From Oopsacas minuta (lineage: Eukaryota; Porifera; Hexactinellida; Lyssacinosida; Leucopsacidae), in NCBI GenBank assembly GCA_024704765.1, contig JAKMXF010000077.1:62001-126000 (forward strand): a stretch of 64,000 nt of DNA, read 5' to 3'. How positions within the stretch are numbered: the first letter of the stretch is position 1; each line of letters starts with the position of its first letter. A program made the position numbers and the translations under genes. This document shows positions 1-12,764 of the stretch, piece after piece. The notes under the pieces are model-generated. The model saw only the letters and a list, made by a program, of their open reading frames with translations. It was not told the DNA's origin and ran no database searches.

Positions 1-2878
1 TCGAGATGATTTGGGGGAGGACAATGGAAGGTTGTCTTGGTTTATCAAAGTTATCAAAGTTATCAAACATATAATTCAGATTCACAATTTGTTATTCGTG
101 CCAAGAGCAAAGTTAGAACTAGAGGTATATGAATAGTAATTTGATGACTCTCAATTTGACTCGTAACAACAGGCTCACCTTGTACCTTGTAATCTTTCGA
201 AGTAGAAATATGATCTTCTTTTCTATTATATTTCTCATAAACTATGCCGGATACCTGCTATGTTGTAGCCTTTCAGCCATTTAGAAGTGGGAGAGATGAG
301 TTAGCGTATTGATTAAAAGAACTAAAATGTGAAATATATGAATGAATAAATTTTCTATAGCAATAGAAAGATGCGAATTTATCTATCTCTGAATTGGGAC
401 GCATCAACTCTTCACATATACATACTCATCACATATACGTTCCAATATGCAAATATTTAATAGATGCACTTACACAGCAATCAAGGGTTTCACCGATCAT
501 CGGTGGCTATATTAACATTCCTAACCAATAACTACAGGATCTATATTAAAGATACTCGATAACATTGAAATTTTCACCGTGGATAACGACGATCATTGAA
601 AAACATTATTTACTCAAGTTTAAAGTTCACGAGACATCATTTGATGACAATAATAGATTTGGTGATGACTTCATAAATATCATAGGTCACATATCAAAGT
701 TACGTAGTGACATTTATATTGGAATGAAATGTTATGAGAGTGTAAATATTTTCATAAATATTATGAAACTTTCTTAGGATCATTATTTGTTTACTTTATA
801 ATCATGATCTTGGTACATGCAAACATTTCAAAACTAGTTCAAAACACAGAAATTGAGACACTATAATATCACTTGCATTTTACAGACAAAGAAGACTCAG
901 ACGTTGTAGACTCTTAAATGGAGAGTAAGGCTTCCAAAGATGAATTAAAAGCAGTCTGAGGCAATTTACTAAACTGTCAACAGAAATTCAATACCTTCAA
1001 AAACCGGACGACTTTATGTCTTGAATTAAAAACATTTCACAAGACGAGTTAGGAATTTCGTAGTTTTGAGATCATAATACAAGTGAATTAGTGCTATACG
1101 AGTATAATTATTGAGATACAGTATCTAGAAACTACATGGACGGACAGTTTCAAAATTCAATGATGTTGAGAAACTCTTTCGGGAGCAGTTGCACCCCTTG
1201 ACTCACTGTAACAATGTGCCTGAGAGATGTATAATGTGAGGGAAGTGAAATGTGATGATGGCATCGCCTACTTGTTAAAATCATAGTTACTGTGTTGAAT
1301 ATAGTATTCTTGTGCATACGAGGGTCACCCGAGAATTTTTAAAAACCCATATTTCTAGTTTGAGAATTAAATTATATCGTGGAGAATATCTTCTAAAGTA
1401 TATTTGATCGATTCATATAAAATTATATTAGCTTATCTTCAATTATCTTGAATTTTAATTTCATTTAAAATTTAACATGTTTTTTGGTAATCTTCATGGA
1501 TTTGGAATGGTGAGACTTTAGATCTATGATATTTTAGGATTACATGCCTGAACTTGCTCTCAACGTAAATTTGATTAATATTTTGTTTTGTTGCTACCGT
1601 TTTATAACGGATTACACCTCTAAACAACAATATAGACCTTGGTATACAGAATTCTGAAGGGGCAGAACATCTCTCCATGTTGAGGCCCGAAATGTTGCCA
1701 ACTACTGTTTGTTCCCTTGAAACTGTCTAGAGGGTAAAGAAGCTCATCGAATCAGAACGTAGGATCACTTATGAGCCAATCCTTTGCGAAATTCCTCTTG
1801 AATTATTCTGGTAAATACTAAAAAGTTTGAAAATTTGAAATCAATTGGGTAGTTAAACACGATAATTCTAAAAACTTCTCGACTGACCCTCTTATATACG
1901 ACATATTTGTATCTTCATACATTTTTCCCAAATGAAGTATATTAGAATTGTAGTTAACATTCCAAATTACACAATATGATCAACCAATGATAAAAACTTG
2001 ATATTTATCAATAGTAAACATAAAGCCCAATCACTAAGAGGTGGAAGATGCTGAGAATTTAGATGGAGGAGAGGACCTTAAGTACAATCTAGTGATTTAG
2101 GAACGAAGCTGAGTTTGAGATTCAGGCTCATATATGTAAATCAGGGAGGTTTCTTCCAGAAGGGCAGACTCAGAGGAATGCCTGCTGGTGAAAGCAACGA
2201 TCTAGGAATCTTGGGAAAGTATCCACATCATGTTAATCCACTTAATGGGTTAGCCATTCTACTTCGTACCTAAATAACATAAACTAAAATGAAATACCAT
2301 ACATCCTATACTGAGAAAATGTCGAATTGATTCTCGGTATTAATTAAAGACAGAACGAATTTCTGCAAAAGAGGTACAAATATTTAAACAAGATCAGGTT
2401 AACAATTGATATTCACTCGGTATTACTACCAGCTAATTCGAACTCCAGGCAAAGAGAACAAATTTTAACGGGCGTTAGTATTCGTATAAACGAGGATCTG
2501 GTGGCATATCAAAATATGTGCAAATAATATACTATGTGAATCAGAGAATGTGGCTGAAAAGATGTTTGAATGATAATAGTTTCAAGGAACGTGGCATTCA
2601 TGGTAACCTCTACATATCCACCCACACCTCAACCAACCTTTCCATGTATTCTACGAATATGAAACACAATAATTGCTATTTTATCAGTTGTCAATGGAAT
2701 ATCAGAATCGAGAATGCAACAAATATTCAAATTATTACAGAGCTCGATGCATAACAATCATCTCATCTTTGGAGTTACTGAGGGGAATCAGCATCATTTT
2801 GTTAATTTTATCAGCCATTATTAATAGGGCACAGCTACTGGTTGGTTTGTTGCACACACACATCATGTAGGGGTTTGA
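1..2878. other. Unassigned AT-rich DNA
   Basis: I see no supportable gene here. The open frames (565-777, 1472-1678 minus, 2518-2754, 2673-2870) are under 80 codons, AT-driven in composition and match no family I know. No paired terminal repeats or RNA gene were found by eye. Confidence 0.5.
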
Positions 2879-3048
2879 CTAAGTTGCGGGGGGAACCGGG
2901 GTATTTACCCAGGGTTTGAAAATTCTGGCCCCTGCCCGCCCGTACCCTTGTCTGCCAGATCCTCGGACAACCCATGCCTAGAATAGAAAAGGAATTTCCC
3001 CGGATAAGAAAATCTGGGCCGGGTATCCCAGACCCTGGGATCGACCCT
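2879..3048. repeat. GC-rich block, probable decayed repeat element
   Basis: About 170 bases are strikingly G+C-rich in AT-rich surroundings. The block contains near-repeats in both orientations: a GGGTAT...CCCAGGGT motif near its left side and a CCGGGTATCCCAG...CCCTGGG motif near its right side, and CTGGCCC near the left against CTGGGCC near the right. This looks like a small interspersed element with degenerate ends, but I cannot define exact termini or a target duplication. Confidence 0.35.
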
Positions 3049-5841
3049 GTGACTGTATATCAAGGATAATACATCTGTAAGTAAATTAATGTATAATTTT
3101 AGTGGTGCTATTACTTATTAACCTACGGTCATTAAATAATAGTGGAATTCATCAATAGTAGTAAATCTAAGAAATAGTTTTAGTATTTTGGAGAGAATTT
3201 TGTAGTCAATTAAATGCTTAGTTCATCCTAATGTTAGTATATCCGGCATCTATTGAAATATTCAGTTTGAATCGCTCTTTGGTTAATCAGTAGCTGGGAG
3301 GAGATTTATCTATAAATATTTGGCAAGTTTACTTTAATAAATTCAGAAAGAATATATACTGTTGTGGATATATTTCTATAAGCTAACAAGTGTACATCAT
3401 ATGTTTTGACGGCGCAAGAGTTTATCTAGGATTCTAGGTACTTGACAAAAGTGGAATAATCCCCAGCAGTGTCACTACAGGAAAAATGTCGGGCCAGAAG
3501 TTCGATTCCCGGAAAACACCTGCTGTGCGCGGAAAATAAATATCAAAATATGTAACTAAAGATAACAAATTAACATGTTTTCGAAATTAATAGAATGAAA
3601 GGGTAACTAAGCTTGCAAATTCTGGAATCTGGGAATTAGAAACTTATGACTATCTTCATTATTTGATAGCAAATGAAATTAATATCTTTGGAGATGTGTT
3701 GATGATTCATTTGGAGGAGATACCACACAGATTAGCAACCTTTAAGATTTCGATATTTGAGGTGGGCTTCCCAACAAGTGCCATACCCATGAATACACAT
3801 GTTGCTGTGTATACACAATATCTACCTCCCTGAAATGTTTGTAACACTAATATACAGTAGTAAGAGCAGGAAGTCTTCTCGCTGGAGAGTCAGAAGCAAA
3901 TAGTTCATCTGGCTTGCATACCATAGTACCGGTAAAACAACAGCGACTGGTCATTGTATCAGCCGAAATATACTCAGAAAGCTGGAGAGAAAATGTATAA
4001 TCCTAAGTTCCCAAAACTTTCATAACAAATATATACTGCATGGGAAAGATAACTATTTCTGGGTTATATAAATTTTAAATATCAATTATTCGCACTTTTC
4101 GGCTAATAACAAGAAATAATTTAAAAGATAAAACAAGCAGATTCATAAGTAAATATCGTAAAAAGACAAAATATACTTAATAATACGTTATTATGGCATG
4201 AAATGTTGGGAACCTCAATGTTAATTAACAATTAAGTTATGTCGTATTGTAAATCCCTGTACCAAATCTATAATCATTAGTGAGGCCATAAGTATACGTA
4301 ATAGAATCTGTTTCATGAAAAGGCAAATACAGGATGAAACTTTGTTCCTTGGAACAATGTTTATCTAGAGCCGCAAATAATTAATTTGTATGTACGGAAC
4401 AGGACTCTTTGGATGAGTAGGATATAATAGAATCCCCTAAAAGGCAATTCAGATAATATATTACATACTTCAGCTGGTGAAAGGTTGGGCAAGCGACGAG
4501 CAATTTTAGCGCATAGCATTCTGTTAAGAGAGAAAATTTGACCCGGGTCTTAGAATTATCAACAAAAAACAGCCCACCTATCTGTAAATCGTTTGAAGTA
4601 AAGCAGGATTCCCAACCCGGGGTTCATGTACCCTTTGGTAGACGCAAGGGGGTTTCTAAGGGTTATGCCTTCATAGTTTAGTACATATTGAACAATTTGT
4701 AATTTGATTAGTTAAGTTCAAGAATCGGTCAATCAGTTAAATATAAGTATATAATTCCAATACACTAAATGTATATAGGATGAAAAGAGGGGATTAATCC
4801 ATGATTTCTGAGTCGAAACAAAGTATAACAAATGCTCCAACAGGGTGGTACAAATTGAATACTAAAATATTGATTATGTACATATTTGTGTCTCATTATC
4901 AGCACTACACTTTGTGTGCTTCACGGCTTCCAAACTGGCAATTGGGACCTCTAACCATCTAGAAATCTAGATAAATCCATAAACCACAAGTGAAGAGAAT
5001 ATACAGCAAAATGTTGAATAAATAATCTGTGAAATAATGTTTTCGATTCAATTATAAGTAGTTGTCTCATTATCATAGAAAGTACTTTCATTGGATGGGT
5101 GTTTGATGAGTATATATTACAGTAAACAATTATTCATATTGATGATCAGCATTTTGACTATACAGTTTGTGATATATATTAAATCCCTGATGGAAACCAG
5201 ATCATATGATCGCCAACGGGCTAAGACTAATTCCAGTTCGTCAGTTTCTGATTGACTTATAGTAAAATATGGAGCAACAAAGGTTCATCCAGTTAATTGT
5301 AGAATTTCGAAAGCAGTCCTGATGTTGGTCTGGTACAAATCGGACAAACAAGGCAGTTTCAGTGGCCCGGAGGACAAATTAGTGTAGCTATTTGTATATC
5401 AAAATTTGTAGTAAAAGTATTCGAGTTTGAAAGTAGTACAATGACATGAATAAATAGCTTCTGGATGTCAAAAGTATTTACATATATAACAGGTATTCCA
5501 AGTAAGAGGGTAATGAATTTAACAAAGGTAGTATATGACCTACAAAATGTAAATAAATAATTACTGGTTGTGCTTGTGCCGATGTAGGCACAGCCACAAT
5601 GCAAATTTCATTTGGATGGAGCATGCTGCAAATGTTGATGTTATTAATTGCTTTAGCTCTCGTCAGTTTCCTCATCCCAACGCTGAACTGAAATGAACGT
5701 GAACTCCGTTTCAACGGTGGAATAAGATAAACGAGGCTGGGAACAAAATTCAAAGGCATACACAGGAGTACCCATACTCCCGAATGAGAGTAGATATGAG
5801 ATCAGACAAATATTTCCCCTAATCTTTACAAGTCTTACATG
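3049..5841. other. Unassigned AT-rich DNA
   Basis: No gene is supportable. Two details stand out: a tRNA-B-box-like GTTCGATTCC near 3509 (see rejected items) and a hAT-like terminus at 4603, listed separately. Overlapping minus-strand frames between 5359 and 5958 (81-101 codons) were read for membrane-protein or exon signals but none was convincing. Confidence 0.45.
4603..4640 (+). repeat. hAT-type terminus-like fragment
   Basis: The sequence CAGGATTCCCAACCCGGGG matches the general form of hAT inverted-repeat ends (CAGnGnTTCCCAAC...). No partner end in the opposite orientation was found within about 1 kb, so this is either a solo end of a decayed copy or chance. Confidence 0.25.
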
Positions 5842-5870
5842 CAGGGTGGGCCGCGGGAAAGCGGTTGAAA
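5842..5870 (+). repeat. Left terminal inverted repeat of DD41D element
   Basis: The 29 bases starting CAGGGTGGGCCGCGGGAAA are the reverse complement of 7169-7197 except at two positions. Confidence 0.85.
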
Positions 5871-5970
5871 CAAATTTCGTATAATTTCTAAACAAAAAAA
5901 GATAAGTCAATTCTGAAAAAGTATATTTGAGTTTATAAAGTGATATTTTAATTTTCATCTTGTAGAGTAT

Positions 5971-7056
5971 CTATCCATTTATAAAATGCTCGATCCAATT
6001 CCCATTTAAATATCTCACTTTTCGCAACCTCGTGAGGATATATTCTGAGACTTTGTTCAGTGTTTCTGCCTTGATCCGTCTTATTACCCGACGAATGTTT
6101 CTCTTGAGGTCTTCAGTAGTCTCAGGGATAGGATTGGAGTGAACCTTGCTCTTCAGGTATCCCCAAAAATAAAAATCACATGGGTTTAGATCTGGGCTGT
6201 GAGGTGGCCAAAAGAAGTCGCAGTTTCGTGAAATCAGCTGTTCGTCAAATTTCTCTCTAAGAAAGTCAATAACAACTTTAGCCATTGTAGGGGTGCGCTA
6301 TCTTGTTGAAATGTTATACTACCAAGTTCCTTACGTCTTCTGAGAGTTGGAATGTAGTAGGACTTTAACATATCAAGATATCGGACACCATTCATGGTCA
6401 CCCTTGACCCTGCATTATTTTCATAAAAATACGAACCAATAATCCTCTTGGAGTCAACTACACACCAGACAGTGACCTTTATTTGTGTTAAAGGCTTACT
6501 ATCAAGTGGATCTGGCTTTTCCCCACCCCAAATCCTCATGTTCTGTTTATTAACATGTCTAGAAAAGTGAAAATGGGCCTCGTCACTCCAGTCAATATTA
6601 CCAATGTCAATTTCCTTCTTGTCAACCTTCCCTGCGACAAGCTTTGCAAAAGTCAATCTGTTCTCTTTTTGGAGAGTAGATTGCTTCTGTAGGATCTGTA
6701 TCTTATATGAGAAGAGATTGAGATCATCTACAAGAATCCTCCTGACTCTTGTCCTGGACAATTGAAGTTCTCTTGAAAGCCTCCTTGATGAACGATGTGG
6801 TGAATCCGCAAGTTTCCGCTTCACTTTTTCGATGTTATTGGGGGTCCTCATTGTTTGGCATGGCCCTGGTCTAGGTGTATCAACTACAGAACCATTCTCC
6901 TCAAACCTTTTGACAATATTTTTGATGGTATCTGGTTTAGGAGCAGTTCTAGAGTTATAGAATCTTCTAAATCTTCTCTGTGTTGTAACTATGGAAACAT
7001 GATTTTGTAGTACGATTTGAGGACATTAGTCCTTTCTTCCAGTCCAGTTTTGTCAT
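5971..7056 (-). pseudogene. DD41D mariner-like transposase, frameshifted
   Basis: This would cut and paste the surrounding element by binding the terminal repeats in the nucleus. The likely start is the ATG at 7056. The N-terminal third holds two helix-turn-helix regions: one around TTQRRFRRFYNSRTAP, read in frame from about 7000 to 6870, and one after 6851 around RRLSRELQLSRTRVRRIL. The catalytic motifs follow: WSDEAHF (first Asp), QQDSAP (second Asp) and PPHSPDLNPCDFYFWG (third Asp, in CDFYFWG). The reading frame shifts at least twice before 6851 and again near 6290, just after QQDSAP, so the last catalytic Asp is in a different frame from the first two. The C-terminal frame ends at 5971. 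With breaks allowed for, the protein would have been about 360 residues, normal for the group. All three Asp are still encoded. Confidence 0.85.
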
Positions 7057-7168
7057 AACTCCCTTTTGATCTAATTGTTAATTAACACAAAATAGCATTC
7101 TTCTTGCTACAAAATCAAATCCTGACAATCGGAAATGGACATAAGTATGCCGAGTTATGATCATTCTA

Positions 7169-7197
7169 TTTCAACCGATTTCCCGTGGCCCACCCTG
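7169..7197 (-). repeat. Right terminal inverted repeat of DD41D element
   Basis: The 29 bases ending GTGGCCCACCCTG pair with 5842-5870. Confidence 0.85.
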
Positions 7198-7576
7198 TTG
7201 ATGAATACAATAACAGTAAATATTTTGACGATGTTGCCAGATTAGAAGCGCTATGCGCACGTCAGGGCAAAGGTGAATCTGAAGAAATTTAGATAGAGGG
7301 AATTCTATCGAGATATATAATCCTAAATAAATAATCCCATAGCGTGTTATGTTTGATCGAAGTAGAATCTGTGGAAGGACTCGAAGCAACTTCGTTAACA
7401 AAATCTATTTAGCGTCATTAAGTAAATGCGCATTAGATACGAGCTTATACTTAGAGTAATGTTTCGATAGTGCCCGTACAATGAGTGGGTGCAACCTAGG
7501 AGTACATTCTCATAATTCACTCATTGCTTAACATATGATGCAAATTAGATAATCTGCAATTGTGTAAGGGAATGTC

Positions 7577-8505
7577 GTGGATCTCGTTAACGCTAAATAC
7601 TTTAGTCAATTGATGCACTTATATTTCTGTTACGAGTTTGCATCCCTAATTTATTGCCGTGCAAAAGCTATGATGGAAGATGGTAAACAAGAAAGTAAGA
7701 CACCTGTTCAAATCAAACTTCGTTGTGATACACGGTGCATTAGTAGATGGGCAACATGTAATGTCAGTCTTACAACGATAGCAGCGGTGATGAATAGATT
7801 AAGGTGCTACATTGGAGAAGAGACACAAACATGGAATTACCACCGCCACTGGTGAGAATTCTCTGGATAACATAATTTTTGTCAAAGGTAGTTTGTTCTG
7901 CAGTATTAGTGCAGTGTACCAAAGCTCAGGTGAGGAAAGATAGAGATAACCTAGTTGTATTCGAAGAAATATGGTACTCTATATCATAATGCCAGTTATC
8001 GGAAGTCCGATTAGCCCCTCCAGATCGAGAAGAAAGGTTAGCCAAAATTCCGAAGAAAATTTACACTACGTACCAAAGTGAAGTGAAGGGAGCATATACT
8101 TGTGTATATTGTGCCTTTCTCACTGAATAACTCGATTCCATGATTTCAGAGGAAACTATAGGCATTTGCTTGGTGTAGCAACTCTGACTCCATTATCGGT
8201 TAGATTTCTTGATGACAACGCTTATACTAGTTTGGTATTTTTATGGTTGCGATTCCAATTGTCTACTCGTGTTGATCAAAGTTTTACGGGGATTATTGAA
8301 ACGGTTGAAAATTCAAATTACTGTCTGTCATTGTTTGAATCATAAGGTTCATGCCTAAATTTAATTCAGCTTTTGTCAATTTTTACAAACTATGCATAAT
8401 CGTTGGGACTCTACCCATCAGTAGTACATTTGACGAGAGCAGATTCTTCTATATGAATAGAGTTAAAAACATGATTCGAACAACAATGTCAGACAGATAC
8501 AAGTA
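7577..8505 (+). pseudogene. hAT-type transposase relic (DUF4371/ZMYM-like group)
   Basis: This is a decayed hAT transposase. The upstream frame (7577-7855) has a stretch around IKLRCDTRCISRWATCNVSL that resembles the conserved RLKxLCxTRWxxR region of zinc-finger hAT proteins. Many stops and frameshifts follow. Near 8408-8505 the frame reads TLPISSTFDESRFFYMNRVK followed by NMIRTTMSDRYK, the hAT C-terminal dimerisation motif (typically LPxSxxxxERxFSxxxxxKxxLRxxMxxxR). No terminal repeats or target duplication were found, so the borders are those of the recognisable coding remnant. The order and spacing of the two motifs support the call; each alone would be weak. Confidence 0.55.
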
Positions 8506-8783
8506 AGCTTGAATACATTTCAGAGACATTTCAAGAATATATTCATCTATTTTAAAGTAGTAGTTTAGACATTAGAGTATTCACTGATTACATTTATGTA
8601 CCCTAAACCACGAACATGAAACAGCTATTACTAAAGCAAAGAATTTAAGGTGTCCAAAAGTATTGATTTGTCTAATGACAAACTATATATTATGCTCCTG
8701 TATATGTAAAGGTAGGCTACAATATTTCAATACCCTCGGAGAGAATTATGGAGTCGTGAAATTAGATTCAAGTTATCTATGGG

Positions 8784-8926
8784 CAGAGACGGATTATGGG
8801 TATATTGGGCCCTGAGCGGGCATCAACCACGGGCCTTTAGGAGCATATTTAGGTGTCGACACCCTGAATATACTTCTACAGGCTCCTTTAGGCTCGGGCC
8901 CATCCGCTCCCCTTAATCCACCACTG
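8784..8926. mobile_element. 143-base hAT-type MITE with perfect target duplication
   Basis: The ends are imperfect inverted repeats: CAGAGACGGATTATGGG at the left and, read inward from the right, CAGTGGTGGATTAAGGG. Immediately outside is an exact 8-base direct repeat, TCTATGGG, at 8776-8783 and 8927-8934. Eight-base duplications are the signature of hAT transposition. The interior is GC-rich compared with its surroundings and has no coding capacity, so this is a non-autonomous derivative. Its preserved duplication suggests a fairly young insertion. Confidence 0.85.
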
Positions 8927-8934
8927 TCTATGGG

Positions 8935-11759
8935 AACTACATGCAACACTTGGAATTCTATCCACGCTAAACCAGGCCAAATGACCTAGTCCACCTTCGC
9001 CATGGCGTTGGTCTGTTTACGACATTGAGTTCAAAACAACAGTAGATATATCAAGAGGCTAAAAACAATTTACAATTGAGATAGTTATGGCATGTATACC
9101 TGAATTTGAAAAAACTCCCCAATCTTTAGTAGAATTTCCTTTGCCTCATTATGAGTCGTCTGATTATTGATGCCCTTCTAAAAGAAAAATTAGAAATATG
9201 ACGATAAAGTTAGGGATGTAATGTCATAACGCAAACAAATGAGGAATATAACTTCACTAATAATATAAGCATAGACAGTATATCGGTACATCGGTTTGGA
9301 AATTCAAATTTCCAACAAGTACCGATGTAAAAATCTAATTGATTCTTAAGCTTATTGCATAATATATAATTGTGCAACCTCTATGGTAGATTATCTAAAA
9401 TGGCAAACCCCAATAAGTATCAGATTTTGATGCACCTTCATTCATTCTCATAAAAGCGTACCCATATATATAGGGAGCGGGGAATGTGGAATACTTTAAA
9501 GAAATATAGGTATCGCTTCATTCAAATTCACTTCAATATGTCTTGAATTCTACCAAAGATTTCTTGAAAATCGGTTTGTGCTAAATCTGGAAAAACAAGG
9601 ATTAATAGCTATGATGAGATGAAATTTTTGGGTATCTTAGAAGAAAATTTCTACATATTTGTATGTTCATTCGACGACCTCAAGGCATATGTGTTAATCA
9701 AATATTGTTGAAAAGGTGGAAGTGGCCATATATATTCACTAAATATCTGTGGCTAAAGAATATAATAAAGTATATGTGGATAATAGGGTTCTATCAGGAG
9801 ATTCGTCGAACCAACAGCCCCACTTATAGAAGTTCTACTGTTATTGAATAGTCAGGCGATTAAAGTTAGTTCGAACAAATTGGCCCAGAGAGAATGAGGC
9901 TAAGTATCATGAATGTCCGGTTAAGTGAATATCTATCTCATCAGTTCATTAACCTAGATAATATCTCGTCACCAAGAAAATAGTTTATTAAAGTATTCAT
10001 TTAGATTTAAGTCCCGTTTCTAATAATTTCATGCATCAATGGCTTCATTATAATAAACCAAAGGATAATTTATGATTGTTTCCAGACGACACATAAAATA
10101 TGAGGGGCCCTAACTTTAATGCAAACAAACAAATTCAGTGCAGAGCAACAGAAGTAGATCATTGATACAAGTCAAATGGCTACAAGTACTGCTGTCAATA
10201 CTAGTCCCCCTTCTCGACGTCTTGACCTAGAACCTTACATGGTTTGGGTTGATAGTAGTCCAGTATGGAGCCTTTATCAGGAGTCCGGGTTTGTAGGATA
10301 GTATTTAATTGAAGTATACACTCGCCAATAATTATCACCTACATCCCTGGAAGTACCACAGTTTCACATGCACAGAAAAATATTGAATTGCTATATATGC
10401 TCACTTGTTCAACTCTAGATTCATGAGAATATACACACATTTTGTATAAATATCAGAATATTCAGGCAAATAATTTGAACAAAAAATTTTCTGTAACTCT
10501 TCCAACTATAAATACATTACAAGTCAGCAGGAGTCGGTAGGTCAGGTGCGACGGTCACCCAACCGAGAAGTACCAATTTCTATTAATACAGATAGCGAAA
10601 TTTGAGAAATCCACCCGATATCATATTGCTCGCCACTCAAAGGGTATTTATTTCCTCAGCCACTGCAATATGAAGTTTCGTTCTCAGGGAATCCTTAGAA
10701 ACATAAATATTATGGATAATTCACGAACTAGTAATAGAATCATGATGGTTTCAGTATCGGTTAGTATATAAGAAAATATTGCCGCCATTACTGTCTTGTC
10801 CAATAGGTACTTCCATATTGGTAGACGTATTTTCAGAAACCACGGTGAAAACAGCCGCGGAACGAAATAGGTATCCGCTTCCCTCTTTAACCTAGAATTT
10901 TCCAAATTGCCACTATGGCTTCCTAATTCTTTTGCAGTTTTTCACATTCCTGAGACAGATAGATGATAGTTGGGCCATAAGTAGAGAGGATAATCTATTT
11001 ACAATTGTGATATACCACAGGGTACACTATAACAAGTTTTATCTAGGAGCACCGGACGATCCTCTAGGCACATGACCTTTGATGCAATATATTTAGGAGC
11101 ATGAAAATAGAAGCTCTTTCCCCATACCGTACAAATATTTAATTGATATAGGCGAATGATAAATTGAGATGAGGAGCGCTGAGAGCGTGTATGAATAACC
11201 TATATAACTAACTGACCATAAATTATTTCAATAATACATACATAAAACTCGCTAACAACAGGAACCAAGTACACCATCACAAGAAACATTAATATACATA
11301 CATACAATAAGATTGTATAGTTATATATATATATATGAGCCGCTTCGCTCGTCGCGTTGCGCGTTTTGCGACACTGTGTCTGTATGGAACACGGGACTTG
11401 GTATTTCGAATTTAGTAAAGGATAAAACTAACAAATTGAGTAAGTATATAGATATTTCAACTACTAGTTTAAAAATATATTCATAAATACAACAAAAAAT
11501 TAGTATATAAGAAGCTGAAATTCGAATTCAGGTTACTGGATTACCCTATATTTCTGTTGGGAGCATGTTTCTAAGTCTATTTCGACTATTTGTGTACTTT
11601 ATATTCAAAAAGTCACCATACTCGGATTAAGCATACGCGATTATCCAAATGTAAAGTTTACTTTCTTATTTCACCAACAGAAGGATATTATAGATGCCAC
11701 AGTGGTTTAAAATGGGAGTTAGGAAAGAATAGGTCTTCTAGTCCCAGATAGCCATATGC
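8935..11759. other. Unassigned AT-rich DNA
   Basis: No gene is supportable. The frames at 9663-9851 and 10684-10905 (minus) are short and unrecognised; a faint reverse-transcriptase-like reading near 9540-9860 was considered and rejected. A TA microsatellite sits at about 11323-11337 and is directly followed by a G+C-rich patch (11338-11385) rich in TCGC and GCGT. Confidence 0.45.
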
Positions 11760-12638
11760 AATAGGCAGGATCAAGAAAAGTATCATTGTCACTTCAACTT
11801 CTACCTAAAGCAAAAGTTGCCTTTAATCTTTCTAGGAAAATGTGAGACATAAATTTGAAAAATATTTCGAGTTGACCCTTGCGGTTTTATATTTTGCTGT
11901 GTCACTTTCGCAAACTTGACTTTGAATTGTCCGAATTTTCTAATTCCTTTGACTTAGCCCCTTTAGATATACTATTGGTTATAGTAAGTTGCATATTTGC
12001 TTTCGAATGGTGTATTAGGCTGATTTCTATTTCCAAAGATACCCAAGTTATCAAGATATTCTTTGCATATTCTATCATACCCTAATAATATTATCCACAC
12101 CCCTTTTTTTCCGAAGATTTGCAAATGCATAATTCTTACAAAAAATAGCTATATCCTCACCAAACTTAGTATAATTCTGTATCTAGATCCAAATTCATCA
12201 ATAGATTACTACAAAGAAATTTTACCAACTTTCCTTATCTCTCTTGCTCTTAACTTAGTTACCTTTATCTAGCATGGAATTTATTGTCAATTATTGTATC
12301 TAAATAAAAACTCACTCAAATGACTCATATTATAGAGTTATTATATCCCTATAATTTATGTAATTTTGAATATGGTAGGATACACGCTTAGTTGTACATA
12401 GTATTTCATCCTGTTTTTGGTTATCCTGGACCCATCCCAGAAAATCTACTCCCAATAAAAACTAGATCTACACAATCATTTATAGTATGCTTAGAAATGA
12501 AGATTCTAAATCAACTAGAGATGATATAGCGAAATAATCAACTGAAGTATTAGTGCGTATCTATAATTTGGCTTCCATACCCACAAAATCAGAGCTCCAA
12601 ATATAACAGTACATCATTTCTGATATTATTGAGAGAGC
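11760..12638 (+). repeat. Left arm of large palindrome
   Basis: This arm of about 880 bases is repeated in reverse complement at 12765-13640. Hand alignment shows only about three differences in the 340 bases nearest the centre, but about 7% difference in the outer 300 bases. A 69-codon open frame (12063-12272) occurs in this arm with a 68-codon counterpart in the other, but it is of AT-rich low-complexity character and is better explained by the duplication than as a gene. No transposase or target duplication was found at the outer ends. Confidence 0.9.
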
Positions 12639-12764
12639 TAAATACTACAGAAAAAGTATCCTAAACAAGCAATATCCTGACCGTGTCCAGCCTATAATTC
12701 CGAATTCAATGTCTTGTCCGACGTCTCAAGTTGCAAATGCAAAATTCAAGAAGCAAAAAGTTTT
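12639..12764. other. Spacer of palindrome
   Basis: The 126 unpaired bases between the arms would form the loop of a very long hairpin. I see no gene or repeat in it. Confidence 0.8.

Larger units (their letters stand above)
5842..7197 (-). mobile_element. DD41D mariner-like transposon (rosa/VISITOR type), inactive
   Basis: The element is bounded by terminal inverted repeats of 29 bases at 5842-5870 and 7169-7197, which differ at two positions and begin CAGGGTGGGCC. Length is 1356 bases, right for a Tc1/mariner element. A transposase lies between them on the minus strand. A TA target duplication, expected for this superfamily, is not visible next to the mapped ends (flanks ...ACATG and TTGATG...), so the outermost bases have probably decayed. 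The family call rests on the spacing of the last two catalytic Asp residues, about 41 once the frameshift is allowed for. Confidence 0.85.

Noticed and set aside
3460-3545. tRNA or tRNA-derived SINE suggested by GTTCGATTCCC
   Set aside because: The T-loop-like motif is present but the T-stem does not pair (AGAAG against CCCGG), and no A-box, anticodon arm or acceptor stem could be built.
5359-5958. Overlapping minus-strand frames resembling a hydrophobic receptor-like protein
   Set aside because: Three overlapping frames in three phases, with no consistent membrane topology or splice signals; part overlaps the mariner left end.
9540-9860. Ty3/gypsy-like reverse transcriptase remnant (YDEMKFLG, GFYQEIRR-like readings)
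   Set aside because: Only two short, generic resemblances in different frames; no YxDD motif, LTR or other pol domain.
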